The notes: generated by a model from the sequence alone, not told the origin. Shown: positions 49,004-58,475, numbered from the stretch's first letter. The stretch is DNA of 64,000 bases from Mycobacterium sp. PSTR-4-N (GCF_022348085.1 NZ_JAKRFN010000008.1:62001-126000), one strand, 5' to 3'. Numbers and translations: made by a program.

Positions 49004-49906
49004 TCAGCGCGCCTGCGCGAACGTCGTCTTCAGCTCGCCGACGATGTCGTCCCAGAGGGGTTCGGGCAGCTCGTGGCCCATGCCGTCGAACAGCACCAGG
49101 CGTGCGCCGGGGATCGCGCGGGCGATCGCGCGACCGCCCGACGGCCGCATCAGCTTGTCGGCCGTGCCATGGATCACGACCGTGGGCACGGTGGTCGATC
49201 GGTTGTGATGGCGCAGGCTTCCGCTGCCCAGGATCGCCGAGAACTGCCTGCCGATCCCCGCCGGGTAGTGGGCCCGGTCGTAGCCCTCGATCGCATCGGC
49301 GCGCAGGGCGTCGTCGGACCGGGGATAGCCGGGGCTGCCGATGATCTTGCTGACCTTGACCGCGTTGTCGATGATCGCGTCGCGACCGGTGCCGGAGGGC
49401 TTGGACAGGATCGCGAGCAACTGCTGTGGGCCCGGCGGTGGGAGAGCGGGTTGATTGTTGCTGGAGAAGATGACACCCAGCGACCGCGTGCGCGCGGGAT
49501 GCCGCGCGGCGAACACTTGCGCGATCATGCCGCCCATCGACGCTCCGACGACATGCGCGCGGTCGATGTCGAGGTGGTCGGCGAGCGCGGCGGTGTCGTC
49601 GGCCATGTCCTCGAGGCGGTAGGGCGCCGGGCTGGCGATCCCGAGGAACGAGCGCGCCATGCTCAGCGGTAGCGAAGCGCTGGACCGCTGTCCGCGCACC
49701 TTGCCCGACAGCCCGCAGTCGCGGTTGTCGAAGCGGATCACCCGCAGGCCCTGGTTGACCAGCTTCTCGCAGAACTCGGTCCGCCAGAAGATCATCTGCG
49801 CCCCGAGCCCCATGATCAGCAGGACCGCTGGATCGCCGGGGTCACCCATGTCCTCGTAGTGGATGCCGATGTCGCCGGACGGCGCGGTGCCGCTGCGCAC
49901 CTGCAT
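49004..49906 (-). CDS. lipG: Alpha/beta hydrolase, LipG-like
   Basis: 300 residues. Nucleophile elbow VVGASMGGMIAQVFAARHP, oxyanion region LLIMGLGAQMIFWRTEFCEK, catalytic Asp/His in VVIHGTADKLMRPSGG and FDGMGHELPEPLWDD. Position next to the mmaA genes and the ABC1 kinase matches lipG of M. tuberculosis. Its ATG shares a base with the stop of the kinase gene (TGATG), so they are cotranslated. A (thio)esterase or phospholipase role is inferred. Confidence 0.88.
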   Translation of the reverse strand: MQVRSGTAPSGDIGIHYEDMGDPGDPAVLLIMGLGAQMIFWRTEFCEKLVNQGLRVIRFDNRDCGLSGKVRGQRSSASLPLSMARSFLGIASPAPYRLEDMADDTAALADHLDIDRAHVVGASMGGMIAQVFAARHPARTRSLGVIFSSNNQPALPPPGPQQLLAILSKPSGTGRDAIIDNAVKVSKIIGSPGYPRSDDALRADAIEGYDRAHYPAGIGRQFSAILGSGSLRHHNRSTTVPTVVIHGTADKLMRPSGGRAIARAIPGARLVLFDGMGHELPEPLWDDIVGELKTTFAQAR

Positions 49907-51261
49907 CAGGCGTCCAGCTGCTGGTCGTGCTCGCGGGACACTTCCACCATGAAGTTGGCGAAGTAGCCCGTCAGCGACGGGTCGCTCATCATCTGCCAGC
50001 TCGGCGCCAGCAGCTTCATGTAGCGCTCGACGTAGAGGAACTGCTTCCCGATGAGCACCAGCTCGCGGGGCAGCTTCACGTCGTAGGCCTCGGCCAACGC
50101 GGAGAGCTGCTTGCCGATCTCGGCGTAGCTCAGGTCGCCGAGGGAGGTCATCGTCAACGGGGTGGCGAACTTCTCGAGGTCCTTGGCCGCCTGCGCCTCG
50201 GGCTTGACGGTGCCGACCGCGCCCATCAGCACGACGATCTTGCCCGCCGCGGCGTGGTCCTTCTTGACCAGCAGCGCATAGACCAGCTCGCGCAGCAGCC
50301 AGCGGGTCCGCGGATCGATGCGGCCCATGATGCCGAAATCGAAGAACACGATCTTGCCGTCGTCGTCGACGGAGAGGTTGCCGGCGTGCAGGTCGCCGTG
50401 GAACAGCCCGTGCCGCAGACCACCTTCGAAGACGCTGAACAGCAGGGCCTTGACCAGCTCGGTGCCGTCGAACCCCTTCTTGCGGATGGCGGCGACGTCG
50501 TCGATACGCACGCCGGAGACCCGTTCCATGGTCAGCACGCGCTCGCTGGTCAGGTCCCAGTAGACCTGCGGCACGCGAATGTTCGTGCCCAGCGGCGAGG
50601 CATGCATGTGGGCCACCCAGGCGTCCATCGACTGCGCCTCCAGACGGAAGTCCAGTTCCTCGGCGAGGTTGTCGGCGAAGTCGGCGACGACGTCCTGGGC
50701 GGACAGGCGCTGGCCCAGCTTGGCGAACTCGACCAGGCGGGCGCCCCGCTTGAGGATCTGCAGGTCGGCGGCGACGCGGCGGCGGATGCCCGGTCGCTGG
50801 ATCTTCACGACGACCTCTTCGCCGCTGTGCAGCGTCGCGTAGTGCACCTGTGCGATCGATGCGGAGGCGAACGGCTTCTCGTCGAACGAGGCGAACAGGT
50901 TCGACGGGTCGTCGCCCAGCTCCTCCCGGAACAGTTTGTGCACGGCCTCGGAGTCCGCCGGCGGCACCCGGTCGAGAAGGCTGCGGAATTCCCGGCTCAG
51001 CGGCTCACCGAAGGCGCCCGGGCTGGACGCGATGATCTGGCCGAACTTGACGTAGGTGGGGCCCAGGTCGGCGAACGCCTGGGGAATCTGCTTCACGATC
51101 TTCTGCTGGAGCGAACCGCGGGAGCGAATGGTGGACACGACCCGGGCGCCGGTGCGAGTGACCTGCCAGCCGGTCGCGCCGATGCGCGCTGCCTCGATGG
51201 GCAGCGGTACACGGTCGAGCTTGGCTACCTCGCGGTGCTGTGTGTTCCGCGTAGTACTCAT
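49906..51261 (-). CDS. ABC1/AarF (UbiB) family atypical kinase
   Basis: 451 residues. KxGQ-type motif FGQIIASSPGAFGEPLSREF, the Ala-rich nucleotide loop replaced by SIAQVHYATLHSGEEVVVKI, and catalytic blocks HGLFHGDLHAGNLSVDDDG and IVFFDFGIMGRIDPRTRWLL are diagnostic. These membrane-associated ATPases act in quinone or lipid metabolism. Start overlaps the MpaB-like gene by 4 bases and the end overlaps lipG, giving a three-gene unit. Homologue of Rv0647c by position. Confidence 0.92.
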   Translation of the reverse strand: MSTTRNTQHREVAKLDRVPLPIEAARIGATGWQVTRTGARVVSTIRSRGSLQQKIVKQIPQAFADLGPTYVKFGQIIASSPGAFGEPLSREFRSLLDRVPPADSEAVHKLFREELGDDPSNLFASFDEKPFASASIAQVHYATLHSGEEVVVKIQRPGIRRRVAADLQILKRGARLVEFAKLGQRLSAQDVVADFADNLAEELDFRLEAQSMDAWVAHMHASPLGTNIRVPQVYWDLTSERVLTMERVSGVRIDDVAAIRKKGFDGTELVKALLFSVFEGGLRHGLFHGDLHAGNLSVDDDGKIVFFDFGIMGRIDPRTRWLLRELVYALLVKKDHAAAGKIVVLMGAVGTVKPEAQAAKDLEKFATPLTMTSLGDLSYAEIGKQLSALAEAYDVKLPRELVLIGKQFLYVERYMKLLAPSWQMMSDPSLTGYFANFMVEVSREHDQQLDA

Positions 51262-52238
51262 CCCTGCAGTGTCTCAAAAGAGCCTGCACGCTCGAAAATT
51301 CGTGTGCCCCGGGTCACACCCGCAGGCGAGCCCGTCCCGCCGGCCACCCGTGCCCTGGCCTGCTCGAACTCCGGCATCGCGCCCGAGGCTGCGGACACGC
51401 CGTTGATGACCGACCAGACCAGGGCGCGCCGGGCTGTGCGCTCGATGATGTTGGGGTCGCTGTGCTGGATGAGCCCCTTGGCCCAGGACGGCATCGTGTC
51501 ACGCACCGCCCAGTTCAACGCCGCCTGAGGCAGGGGCAGGTTGGGGCCGGTCGCCATCGCGGTGCCGTAGGTGACCGCGAGCCTGGGCAGGTAGGACTTC
51601 AGGCAGTCGAGGGTGTCGGCCTTGGTCGCGGGCAGGTCGGTGCCGCCCAGCGCGTGACCGACGCGCACGAATTCCTCGTAGTAGCGGTCGATCTTCTTGC
51701 CGCGCAAAGGGTTCGGGTGATAGAGCTCGTGGGCGGTGGCGATGCCCCAGACGACGGTCGCGTAGTTCCAGCGCAACCACTCGGGATCGTCGGCGTCGTA
51801 GCGGGCGCCGTCGGGCCGGGTCCCCTTGATGGTGTGGTGCATCGATGCCACCGTGGTGGCCAGGCGTTCGGCCGTCTCGGTCGAGCCGTACGCCGTACCG
51901 ATGAAGAACGCGACGGAGTGTCCGAGTCGGGTGAGCGCGCCCTCGGGGTCGATCTGGGGCATCGGATCGTCGCGGGTGTCATCGCGGACCAGTCGGGAGT
52001 GGTGCACGCCCATCCAGTAGATGGACGGGTCCAGACGCTCGAGGAACGCCGCGCACTGCAAACCGAAGATCAGCGCGTGGGTGTGCGAGTGCACGTGCCA
52101 CACGGCGCTGCCGGGGCCGAACCAGCCCGGGTCGCCCGCGGGTGCGGCGAACTGCATCCCCTTGAAGAAGTGCCGTCGCACGTCCTGGTCGAAGCGCCGG
52201 TCGAGCACCTGGCCGATGAGCTGGTGCGGCAGGAACAT
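51258..52238 (-). CDS. Oxygenase MpaB-like (DUF2236) protein
   Basis: 326 residues, with GGAGG ahead of the ATG (MFLPHQLIGQVLDRRFDQD). Conserved His-rich block AVWHVHSHTHALIFGLQCAA, later MGVHHSRLV, FFIGTAYGSTETAERLATTV and YPNPLRGKKIDRYYEE-like region (HPNPLRGKKIDRYYEEFVRV) are typical of the MpaB/latex-clearing-protein-like heme family. Substrate unknown. First gene of the unit with the ABC1 kinase and lipG; divergent from a TetR gene that may control it. Confidence 0.85.
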   Translation of the reverse strand: MFLPHQLIGQVLDRRFDQDVRRHFFKGMQFAAPAGDPGWFGPGSAVWHVHSHTHALIFGLQCAAFLERLDPSIYWMGVHHSRLVRDDTRDDPMPQIDPEGALTRLGHSVAFFIGTAYGSTETAERLATTVASMHHTIKGTRPDGARYDADDPEWLRWNYATVVWGIATAHELYHPNPLRGKKIDRYYEEFVRVGHALGGTDLPATKADTLDCLKSYLPRLAVTYGTAMATGPNLPLPQAALNWAVRDTMPSWAKGLIQHSDPNIIERTARRALVWSVINGVSAASGAMPEFEQARARVAGGTGSPAGVTRGTRIFERAGSFETLQG

Positions 52239-52320
52239 CTCATCCTCCTGGTCACGGGTGTGCCCAGTTTAGCTTCTGGATACGGTTGTGGCCAGATTTG
52301 CGGCGGCTTACCCTGATCGG

Positions 52321-52917
52321 GTGTCGACTCCCACGCGATGGGCGGGCGTTCCGCTGGTCGACCGCCGCGCCGAGCGGCGGGAACTCCTCGTCGACGCCGC
52401 CTATCGAATCTTCGGGGAGGGCGGCGAGCAGGCACTGTCCGTGCGGTCCGCATGCCGGGAGAGCGGCTTGAACTCCCGTTACTTCTACGAGAGTTTCGCC
52501 GACGTCGACGCCCTGCTCGGCGCGGTGTACGACCGGGTCAGCGCCGAACTGGCCGCCGCGGTCGAGGCGGCGATGGCGTCGGCCGGCGCATCGTTGGCGG
52601 CCCGCACCCGGGCCGGAATGGCCGCCGTGCTCGCCTTCAGCTCCAGTGATCCGCGGCGCGGCCGGGTGCTGTTCACCGACGCCCGGGCCAACCCGGTGCT
52701 GGCCGCCCGCCGCGTCGCCACCCAGGATCTGCTGCGCGAGGCGGTGCTGTCCGAAGGCTGGCGGCTTCACCCGGGGTCCGATCCGGTGGCCGCCCAGGTG
52801 GCGGCCGCGCTCTACACCGGCGCGATGGCCGAGCTGGCCCAGCAGTGGCTGGCCGGCCGCCTGGGTGACGACCTCGACGCCGTCGTCGACCACGCGCTGG
52901 CACTGGTGCTGCGCTGA
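52321..52917 (+). CDS. TetR family transcriptional regulator
   Basis: 198 residues from GTG 52321 (VSTPTRWAGVPLVDRRAERR); an upstream in-frame GTG at 52288 adds eleven residues. The N-terminal HTH is RIFGEGGEQALSVRSACRES followed by GLNSRYFYESFADVDALLG. The C-terminal part is helical and Ala-rich. Divergent from the MpaB-like operon, its likely target. Ligand unknown. Confidence 0.82.
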   Translation: MSTPTRWAGVPLVDRRAERRELLVDAAYRIFGEGGEQALSVRSACRESGLNSRYFYESFADVDALLGAVYDRVSAELAAAVEAAMASAGASLAARTRAGMAAVLAFSSSDPRRGRVLFTDARANPVLAARRVATQDLLREAVLSEGWRLHPGSDPVAAQVAAALYTGAMAELAQQWLAGRLGDDLDAVVDHALALVLR

Positions 52918-52920
52918 GAA

Positions 52921-53517
52921 TCAGCTCTGCGGCCGCCACCGCTTGATGAAATCGGTCTCGGGCCATTCCTCGTGAGCGGCCATCAACTCGTACATCGTTG
53001 CGCCATCGCATGTTTCGCGGATGATGTCGGCGTGGCCGGCGTGCCGGGTCAGCTCCTCGATCAGATGCAGCGCCACCCAGCGCACGCTCCAGAAGTCGAC
53101 GTCGCCGGGGAACCACGGCACCTCGTGGGGCACGGGGACGGGGGTGTCGAGGTCTTTCTCGGCGAACGCGGCCAGCACGTCGTCGTTGACCGCGCGCAGG
53201 GCGTCGAGCAGCCCGGTGAGTGTCTCGTGCTCGCCCATCACGTACTCGTCGGCGTACTCGGCCATCTGCTCCTCGAGTGGCCGCGGGTCCGGCGGCGGAA
53301 AGTCGGGGGCGGCGACGACGCGCGCGAGCCAGCCGCGCTGCACACCGGCAGCGTGCTTGATCAAACCGCCGATCGACAGCGCGCTCGCCGACGGGGTCGC
53401 GCGGGCCTGATCGTCGGTCAGGCCGTGCGCCACCGCGAAGAAGGCGTTCTGATTGAACCTGAGGAACTCGATCAGCGTCTGTCGTTCGGTGTCGGCGGGC
53501 GGGGGCAGTCCGGGCAT
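52921..53517 (-). CDS. DinB family protein (DUF664-like)
   Basis: 198 residues. Four-helix DinB/mycothiol-transferase-like fold with FLRFNQNAFFAVAHGLTDDQ, LSIGGLIKHAAGVQRGWLAR (metal His) and VRWVALHLIEELTRHAGHAD (His pair), the three-His metal site of the family. The last residues KRWRPQS follow. Such proteins are metal-dependent thiol transferases or of unknown function. It lies 1 bp downstream of a second DinB gene, so they form an operon of two paralogues. Confidence 0.85.
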   Translation of the reverse strand: MPGLPPPADTERQTLIEFLRFNQNAFFAVAHGLTDDQARATPSASALSIGGLIKHAAGVQRGWLARVVAAPDFPPPDPRPLEEQMAEYADEYVMGEHETLTGLLDALRAVNDDVLAAFAEKDLDTPVPVPHEVPWFPGDVDFWSVRWVALHLIEELTRHAGHADIIRETCDGATMYELMAAHEEWPETDFIKRWRPQS

Positions 53518-53518
53518 C

Positions 53519-54052
53519 TCACTTCTCCTTGTCTCGTGCGTGCAGGGTGTGTGCGTAAAGGTCACGGATGCAGGCGATTTCAGCACCGTGGTGGATCATC
53601 TCCCGGTTGATGTGGAGCACCAGCGTCATCATCGAACGCTCGGCATAGGGACCTTCGGCCGGTCCGCAGGGCCGCGCCAGTGCCTCGGCGTCGAGCGTGC
53701 GGACACCGCGCAGCCACCGCTCGTACTCCTCGTCGAGTTGAGCGAGTGCCGCTGCGGCGTCGGTGGCATAGGGCCATGACGAGTAGTCGGCAGGCGGTCC
53801 GCTGAAGTGGGCATGGCTGCGGGTGGCCAGCACGCCGACGATCAGGTGCGCCATCCGCCACCCGATCGTGGTGAACGGTTCTGGCTGCGGAGGCGGGAAC
53901 GCGAAGTCGACGCGCCCGTCGCGGTGCACCGTCCAGCAGTCATGGACCGGCTGCCAGAAGTACTCGTCGTCGGTGAGCCCGGCCAGTCGCGGCCGCAGCT
54001 GCGACCGCCAATGCAGATCCAGTTGGTCGATCAGTTCGTCGGTGACGTCCAT
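53519..54052 (-). CDS. DinB superfamily protein
   Basis: 177 residues from MDVTDELIDQLDLHWRSQLR. PFTTIGWRMAHLIVGVLATR supplies the first metal His, and TLVLHINREMIHHGAEIACI supplies the C-terminal pair, the same arrangement as its neighbour. YFWQPVHDCWTVHRDGRVDF is typical of this subfamily. Divergent from the WYL regulator gene, which may control the pair. Confidence 0.83.
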   Translation of the reverse strand: MDVTDELIDQLDLHWRSQLRPRLAGLTDDEYFWQPVHDCWTVHRDGRVDFAFPPPQPEPFTTIGWRMAHLIVGVLATRSHAHFSGPPADYSSWPYATDAAAALAQLDEEYERWLRGVRTLDAEALARPCGPAEGPYAERSMMTLVLHINREMIHHGAEIACIRDLYAHTLHARDKEK

Positions 54053-54113
54053 GACGCAAGCGTCGCATCCATTCAGGACAGTTTCGGTCCGCAATCTCTG
54101 ACAGGCTGACGGG

Positions 54114-55070
54114 GTGTCCGAGACGACGAGCCGCGTGCTGACGCTGCTCGGTCTGTTGCAGTCACGGCGGGTCTGGACGGGGGAGGAGCTCGCCACTCGG
54201 CTGGGGGTCACCACCCGCAGCGTGCGTCGCGATGTCGAGCGGCTGCGCGACCTCGGCTATCCCGTCGCCGCCAGCCGGGGACACGGCGGCGGTTACCAGC
54301 TGGGCGCAGGGGCGGCGCTTCCGCCGCTGCTTCTGGATCCCGACGAGGCCGTCGCGATGGCGGTCTGCCTTCGGCTCGCGGCCGGGGGCAGCGTCGCGGG
54401 CGTGGGCGAATCGGCCCTGCGGGCCCTCAGCAAGCTCGATCAAGTGATGCCGCGGCGGCTGCGGTCCCAGGTCTCGGCCGTCCACGAGGCCACGGTCACG
54501 CTGACGTCGGGCGCCCCGGAGTCCGTCGTCGAACCCGATGTGTTGATGACGCTCGCCCGGGCCAGCCGAGACCGCGAACACGTCACCGCCGGCTACGTGG
54601 ACCGGGACGGCGCCGCGACTCGGCGTCGTCTCGAGCCTTATCAGCTGGTGACCACCGGTCGGCGCTGGTATCTGCTCGCCTACGACCGCGACCGGGAGGA
54701 TTGGCGGAGCCTGCGGCTGGACCGGATGTCCGACGTCGCGGCGGTCGGCAGCACGTTCGTCGGGCGGGAGGCTCCCGACGCGGCCGCCTACGTGCGCCGG
54801 TCCATCAGCACGTCGCCCTATCGGTACGTGGCCCGCGTCCGCTATCACGCTCCCGTCGGCGCCGTCGCCCCGTACTTCCCGGCCGGCTCGGTGGACATCG
54901 AACCCGACGGACCCGACGCGACCATCGTCACCGCAGGCGCCGACGATCCGAGCCACCTTGTTCCGTGGCTCGCGAGGGTCGACGCCGACCTCGAGATCCT
55001 GGAGTCTCCGGAGTTGGCCGACGCGATGGTGGCGATGGCGGAGCGGATGCGACGTGCCACGGGAGAATGA
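54114..55070 (+). CDS. WYL-domain transcriptional regulator (YafY-like)
   Basis: 318 residues, GTG start. N-terminal HTH_11 LGLLQSRRVWTGEELATRLG and VTTRSVRRDVERLRDLGYPV, then the WYL domain with RRWYLLAYDRDREDWRSLRL and DRMSDV, and a C-terminal WCX segment. Members sense nucleotides or other ligands and often control neighbouring genes. The divergent DinB pair is the obvious candidate target. Confidence 0.88.
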   Translation: MSETTSRVLTLLGLLQSRRVWTGEELATRLGVTTRSVRRDVERLRDLGYPVAASRGHGGGYQLGAGAALPPLLLDPDEAVAMAVCLRLAAGGSVAGVGESALRALSKLDQVMPRRLRSQVSAVHEATVTLTSGAPESVVEPDVLMTLARASRDREHVTAGYVDRDGAATRRRLEPYQLVTTGRRWYLLAYDRDREDWRSLRLDRMSDVAAVGSTFVGREAPDAAAYVRRSISTSPYRYVARVRYHAPVGAVAPYFPAGSVDIEPDGPDATIVTAGADDPSHLVPWLARVDADLEILESPELADAMVAMAERMRRATGE

Positions 55071-55074
55071 CCGG

Positions 55075-55977
55075 ATGCTCACGCTCGCCCTTGATGTCGG
55101 TGGCACGAAGCTGGCGGTCGGCCTGGTCGACGACTCCGGCGCGCTGCGGCACCGCGCCGAGGCGCCGACCCCGCGCGCCGATGCCGAGACCATCTGGGCC
55201 GTCGCCCAGGCCCTGCTCGTCGATGCGCTGGCCGCCGCCGGCGGCACGGTGGACGCGGCCGGCATCTCGTCGGCCGGCCCGATCGACGTCCCCGCCGGCA
55301 CGGTGAGTCCGATCAACATCGTTGGCTGGCAAGCCTTTCCGATCGTGGCTCGTGTTCACGAGCTCACCGGCGCGCCCGCGCGTCTCGGCGGCGACGGGTT
55401 GTGCATGGCGCTGGGGGAGCAGTGGCGCGGTGCGGCCAAGGGGGCACGGTTCCTGCTCGGCATGGTCGTCTCGACCGGAGTGGGCGGCGGACTCGTCCTC
55501 GACGGCGCCCCGTTCCACGGACGGACGGGTAACGCCGGCCATGTCGGCCACGTCGTGGTGGAACCCGACGGGGCGCCGTGCACGTGCGGCGGGCACGGGT
55601 GTGTGGAGACGGTCGCCGCCGGACCGTGGCTGGCGCGGTGGGCCCGCGAGCACGGCTGGCAGGCCCCGCCCGAGGCCGGCGCCAGGGAACTCGCCGAGGA
55701 CGCGCGGCGGGGCGACCCCCTGGCGCTGCAGACGTTCGGCCGCGGCGCCGACGCGCTGGCCCGCATGATCGCGTCTGTCGGGGCGACCTGCGACCTGGAC
55801 CGTGTGGTCATCGGTGGTGGCGTGGCCGGCGCCGGAGACCTGCTCTTCGACCCGCTGCGGGCGGCGCTGAGGCGCTATGCGGGCTTGAGTTTCCTGCGCG
55901 GCCTGCAGGTGGCACCGGCCCTCCTCGGTGGTGACGCCGGGCTGATCGGTGCGGCGGCCCTCGGCCGTTTTGGCTGA
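55075..55977 (+). CDS. ROK family sugar kinase
   Basis: 300 residues. ATP motif LALDVGGTKLAVGLVDDSG, substrate/metal segment TGNAGHVGHVVVEPDG and the ROK zinc-type motif CTCGGHGCVETVAAG are all present, plus IGGGVAGAGDLLFDP near the end. It likely phosphorylates glucose or a related sugar. Homologue of Rv0650 by position, just upstream of rplJ. Confidence 0.9.
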   Translation: MLTLALDVGGTKLAVGLVDDSGALRHRAEAPTPRADAETIWAVAQALLVDALAAAGGTVDAAGISSAGPIDVPAGTVSPINIVGWQAFPIVARVHELTGAPARLGGDGLCMALGEQWRGAAKGARFLLGMVVSTGVGGGLVLDGAPFHGRTGNAGHVGHVVVEPDGAPCTCGGHGCVETVAAGPWLARWAREHGWQAPPEAGARELAEDARRGDPLALQTFGRGADALARMIASVGATCDLDRVVIGGGVAGAGDLLFDPLRAALRRYAGLSFLRGLQVAPALLGGDAGLIGAAALGRFG

Positions 55978-55999
55978 TCGGGGCGCGGCAGGCTATTCT
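55970..55999 (+). promoter_or_regulatory. Probable promoter of the rplJ-rplL transcript
   Basis: TTGGCT, 18 bases, then TATTCT, a near-consensus -10, right at the end of the ROK kinase gene and before the L10 leader. Confidence 0.6.
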
Positions 56000-56009
56000 G
56001 GCTGGCGTT

Positions 56010-56213
56010 CCACCGAAGACCGTCGGTCACCAGTCACATGGTTGAAGGTCCGGGTTCCACCCGGCGGCCCACGCAGGAGGACGAGGCACGTACCTCAGTT
56101 GTGTGCGCCCCGACCTGTCTGTGTCGGGGCGTTCGTCATTTCACGACCTTCCTCTTGCGCCCGGCCCGCGCTCCTCGATGGGACATCCGTACACCCACCA
56201 CGAGGAGGCATGC
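56010..56213 (+). ncRNA. Ribosomal protein L10 leader
   Basis: Non-coding stretch between the promoter and rplJ, containing AAGACCGTCGGTCACC, GGTTGAAGGTCCGGG and ACGCAGGAGGACGAGGC, elements I associate with the actinobacterial L10(L12)4 autoregulatory leader. It ends with a stem CGCCCCGAC/GTCGGGGCG (56106-56131), possibly an attenuator though no U-run follows. Identified by position and motif memory; a covariance search would settle it. Confidence 0.65.
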
Positions 56214-56741
56214 ATGGCCAAGGCTGAAAAGGCCACCGCGGTCGCCGACATCGCCGAGCAGTTCAAGGAGGCGACGGCGACGCTCGTCACCGAATACCGC
56301 GGACTGACGGTCGCCAACCTCGCGCAGCTGCGCCGCTCGCTCGGCGACTCCGCCACCTACACCGTTGCCAAGAACACCTTGGTCAAGCGTGCGGCGGCAG
56401 AGGCCGGCATCGAAGGTCTCGACGAACTGTTCGCCGGTCCCACCGCGATCGCGTTCGTCACAGGTGAGGCCGTCGACGCCGCCAAAGCGATCAAGACCTT
56501 CGCCAAGGACAACAAGGCGCTGGTCATCAAGGGCGGCTACATGGACGGCCGCGCGCTGTCCGTCGACGAGGTCAACCGCATCGCGGACCTCGAGTCGCGC
56601 GAGGTGCTGCTGGCCAAGCTGGCCGGCGCGATGAAGGGCAACCTGACCAAGGCCGCCGGGCTGTTCAACGCTCCGGCGTCGCAGGTCGCACGTCTGGCTG
56701 CCGCACTGCAGGAAAAGAAGGCCGCCGAGGAAGCTGCGTAG
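56214..56741 (+). CDS. rplJ: 50S ribosomal protein L10
   Basis: 175 residues. [57 protein letters not shown] and [20 protein letters not shown] are diagnostic for L10, which carries the L7/L12 stalk. GGAGG precedes the ATG. Operon with rplL and probably feedback-controlled through the leader. Confidence 0.97.
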   Translation: MAKAEKATAVADIAEQFKEATATLVTEYRGLTVANLAQLRRSLGDSATYTVAKNTLVKRAAAEAGIEGLDELFAGPTAIAFVTGEAVDAAKAIKTFAKDNKALVIKGGYMDGRALSVDEVNRIADLESREVLLAKLAGAMKGNLTKAAGLFNAPASQVARLAAALQEKKAAEEAA

Positions 56742-56795
56742 CAGCGCTCCGGCACACCCCCACCGACATCAAGAAGTAACGAAGGAAGGACCATC

Positions 56796-57185
56796 ATGGC
56801 CAAGCTGTCCACTGAAGAGCTGCTCGACGCGTTCAAGGAGCTCACCCTGCTCGAGCTGAGCGAGTTCGTGAAGGCGTTCGAGGAGACCTTCGAGGTCACC
56901 GCTGCGGCGCCCGTCGCCGTCGCCGCTGCCGGCCCCGCCGGCGGTGCGCCCGCCGAGGCCGCCGAGGAGCAGTCGGAGTTCGACGTCATCCTCGAGGGTG
57001 CCGGCGACAAGAAGATCGGCGTCATCAAGGTCGTCCGCGAGATCGTCTCCGGCCTGGGCCTGAAGGAAGCCAAGGATCTCGTCGACAGCGCGCCCAAGCC
57101 GCTGCTCGAGAAGGTCACCAAGGAGGCCGCCGAGGACGCCAAGGCCAAGCTCGAGGCCGCCGGCGCGTCGGTGTCCGTCAAGTAA
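56796..57185 (+). CDS. rplL: 50S ribosomal protein L7/L12
   Basis: 129 residues. N-terminal dimerisation part [20 protein letters not shown], Ala-rich hinge, and C-terminal factor-binding domain [20 protein letters not shown] then [20 protein letters not shown]. Stalk protein recruiting translation GTPases. A hairpin follows 40 bp later. Confidence 0.97.
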   Translation: MAKLSTEELLDAFKELTLLELSEFVKAFEETFEVTAAAPVAVAAAGPAGGAPAEAAEEQSEFDVILEGAGDKKIGVIKVVREIVSGLGLKEAKDLVDSAPKPLLEKVTKEAAEDAKAKLEAAGASVSVK

Positions 57186-57228
57186 GACACATCACGGAGC
57201 CGTCGCAACTGACGGTGACGTCAGTCGT

Positions 57229-57257
57229 GGGGCTGGTCTGGCAAACAGACCAGCCCC
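57229..57257 (+). terminator. Hairpin terminator after rplL
   Basis: GGGGCTGGTCTG pairs perfectly with CAGACCAGCCCC across GCAAA. No U-run follows, as often in mycobacteria. Confidence 0.75.
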
Positions 57258-57372
57258 ACGCTGCGTTCGGGCCCGGTCCGGCTTCGTGGCGTGGGCGGGT
57301 AGGTTACAGTGACTCAAGCCACAGGCGGGGAATCAGTGGCGAGCAGATGCTGAATTGGCGAGAGGAATTCGC

Positions 57373-58452
57373 GTGGGTATCGGTATCCAGATCGAGGGAT
57401 TGACGAAGTCCTTCGGGTCTCAGCGAATCTGGGAAGACGTCACGTTCGATCTGCCCGCCGGCGAGGTGAGCGTGCTGCTGGGCCCGTCGGGTACCGGCAA
57501 GTCGGTGTTCTTGAAGTCGCTGATCGGGCTGCTGCGGCCCGAGCGCGGCAAGATCATCGTCGACGGCACGAACATCATCGAGTGCTCGGCCAAGGAGCTC
57601 TACGAGATCCGCACGCTGTTCGGCGTGATGTTCCAGGACGGCGCGCTGTTCGGCTCGATGAGCCTGTACGACAACACGGCGTTCCCGCTTCGTGAGCACA
57701 CGAAGAAGAAGGAATCCGAGATCCGTCAGATCGTGATGGAGAAGTTGGACCTCGTGGGTCTGGGCGGGGACGAGAACAAGTTCCCGGGGGAGATCTCCGG
57801 TGGTATGCGCAAGCGCGCCGGTTTGGCGCGCTCGTTGGTGCTGGACCCGCAGATCATTCTCTGCGACGAGCCGGACTCGGGTCTGGACCCTGTGCGTACG
57901 GCGTACCTGTCGCAGTTGCTCATCGACATCAACGCGCAGATCGACTGCACGATCCTGATCGTGACCCACAACATCAACATCGCTCGCACCGTGCCCGACA
58001 ACATGGGCATGTTGTTCCGCAAGCACCTGGTGATGTTCGGTCCGCGTGAGGTGCTGCTGACCAGTGACGAGCCGGTGGTCAAGCAGTTCCTCAACGGTCG
58101 CCGCATCGGTCCGATCGGTATGTCCGAGGAAAAGGACGAGTCGACGATGGCCGAGGAGCAGGCCATGATCGACGCCGGTCACCACGATGGTGGTGTCGAG
58201 GAGATCGAGGGTGTGCCGCCGCAGGTGATGGCGACCCCGGGTATGCCCGAGCGCAAGGCGGTGGGACGTCGTCAGGCGCGGGTTCGCGAGATCATGCACA
58301 CCCTGCCCCCGGCCGCCCAGGAAGCGATCCGCGACGACCTCGAAGGCACGCACAAGTACCCCGTTCGTGATTACGACGGCGACCGTTCGTCGCGTCGTGA
58401 CGAGGACGATGCGCCGACCGGTCGCATCCCTGTCGGCGGCGAGAACCGCTGA
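57373..58452 (+). CDS. mceG: ABC transporter ATPase Mkl/MceG
   Basis: 359 residues from GTG 57373 (VGIGIQIEGLTKSFGSQRIW) with GAGGAA upstream. Walker A LLGPSGTGKSVFLKSLIG, signature GEISGGMRKRAGLARSLVLD, Walker B IILCDEPDSGLDP. The extra C-terminal roughly 110 residues (VREIMHTLPPAAQEAIRDDL to DGDRSSRRDEDD) are characteristic of MceG, which powers all Mce lipid importers. No mce operon lies nearby, as usual. Also called mkl (Rv0655). Confidence 0.94.
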   Translation: MGIGIQIEGLTKSFGSQRIWEDVTFDLPAGEVSVLLGPSGTGKSVFLKSLIGLLRPERGKIIVDGTNIIECSAKELYEIRTLFGVMFQDGALFGSMSLYDNTAFPLREHTKKKESEIRQIVMEKLDLVGLGGDENKFPGEISGGMRKRAGLARSLVLDPQIILCDEPDSGLDPVRTAYLSQLLIDINAQIDCTILIVTHNINIARTVPDNMGMLFRKHLVMFGPREVLLTSDEPVVKQFLNGRRIGPIGMSEEKDESTMAEEQAMIDAGHHDGGVEEIEGVPPQVMATPGMPERKAVGRRQARVREIMHTLPPAAQEAIRDDLEGTHKYPVRDYDGDRSSRRDEDDAPTGRIPVGGENR

Positions 58453-58456
58453 GTCC

Positions 58457-58475
58457 GCGCCCGCGCTGCGGGCGC
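58457..58475 (+). terminator. Hairpin after mceG
   Basis: GCGCCCGC-GCT-GCGGGCGC, a perfect 8-bp GC stem a few bases after the stop, followed by CCCCTTCC. A likely terminator of mceG. Confidence 0.6.
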
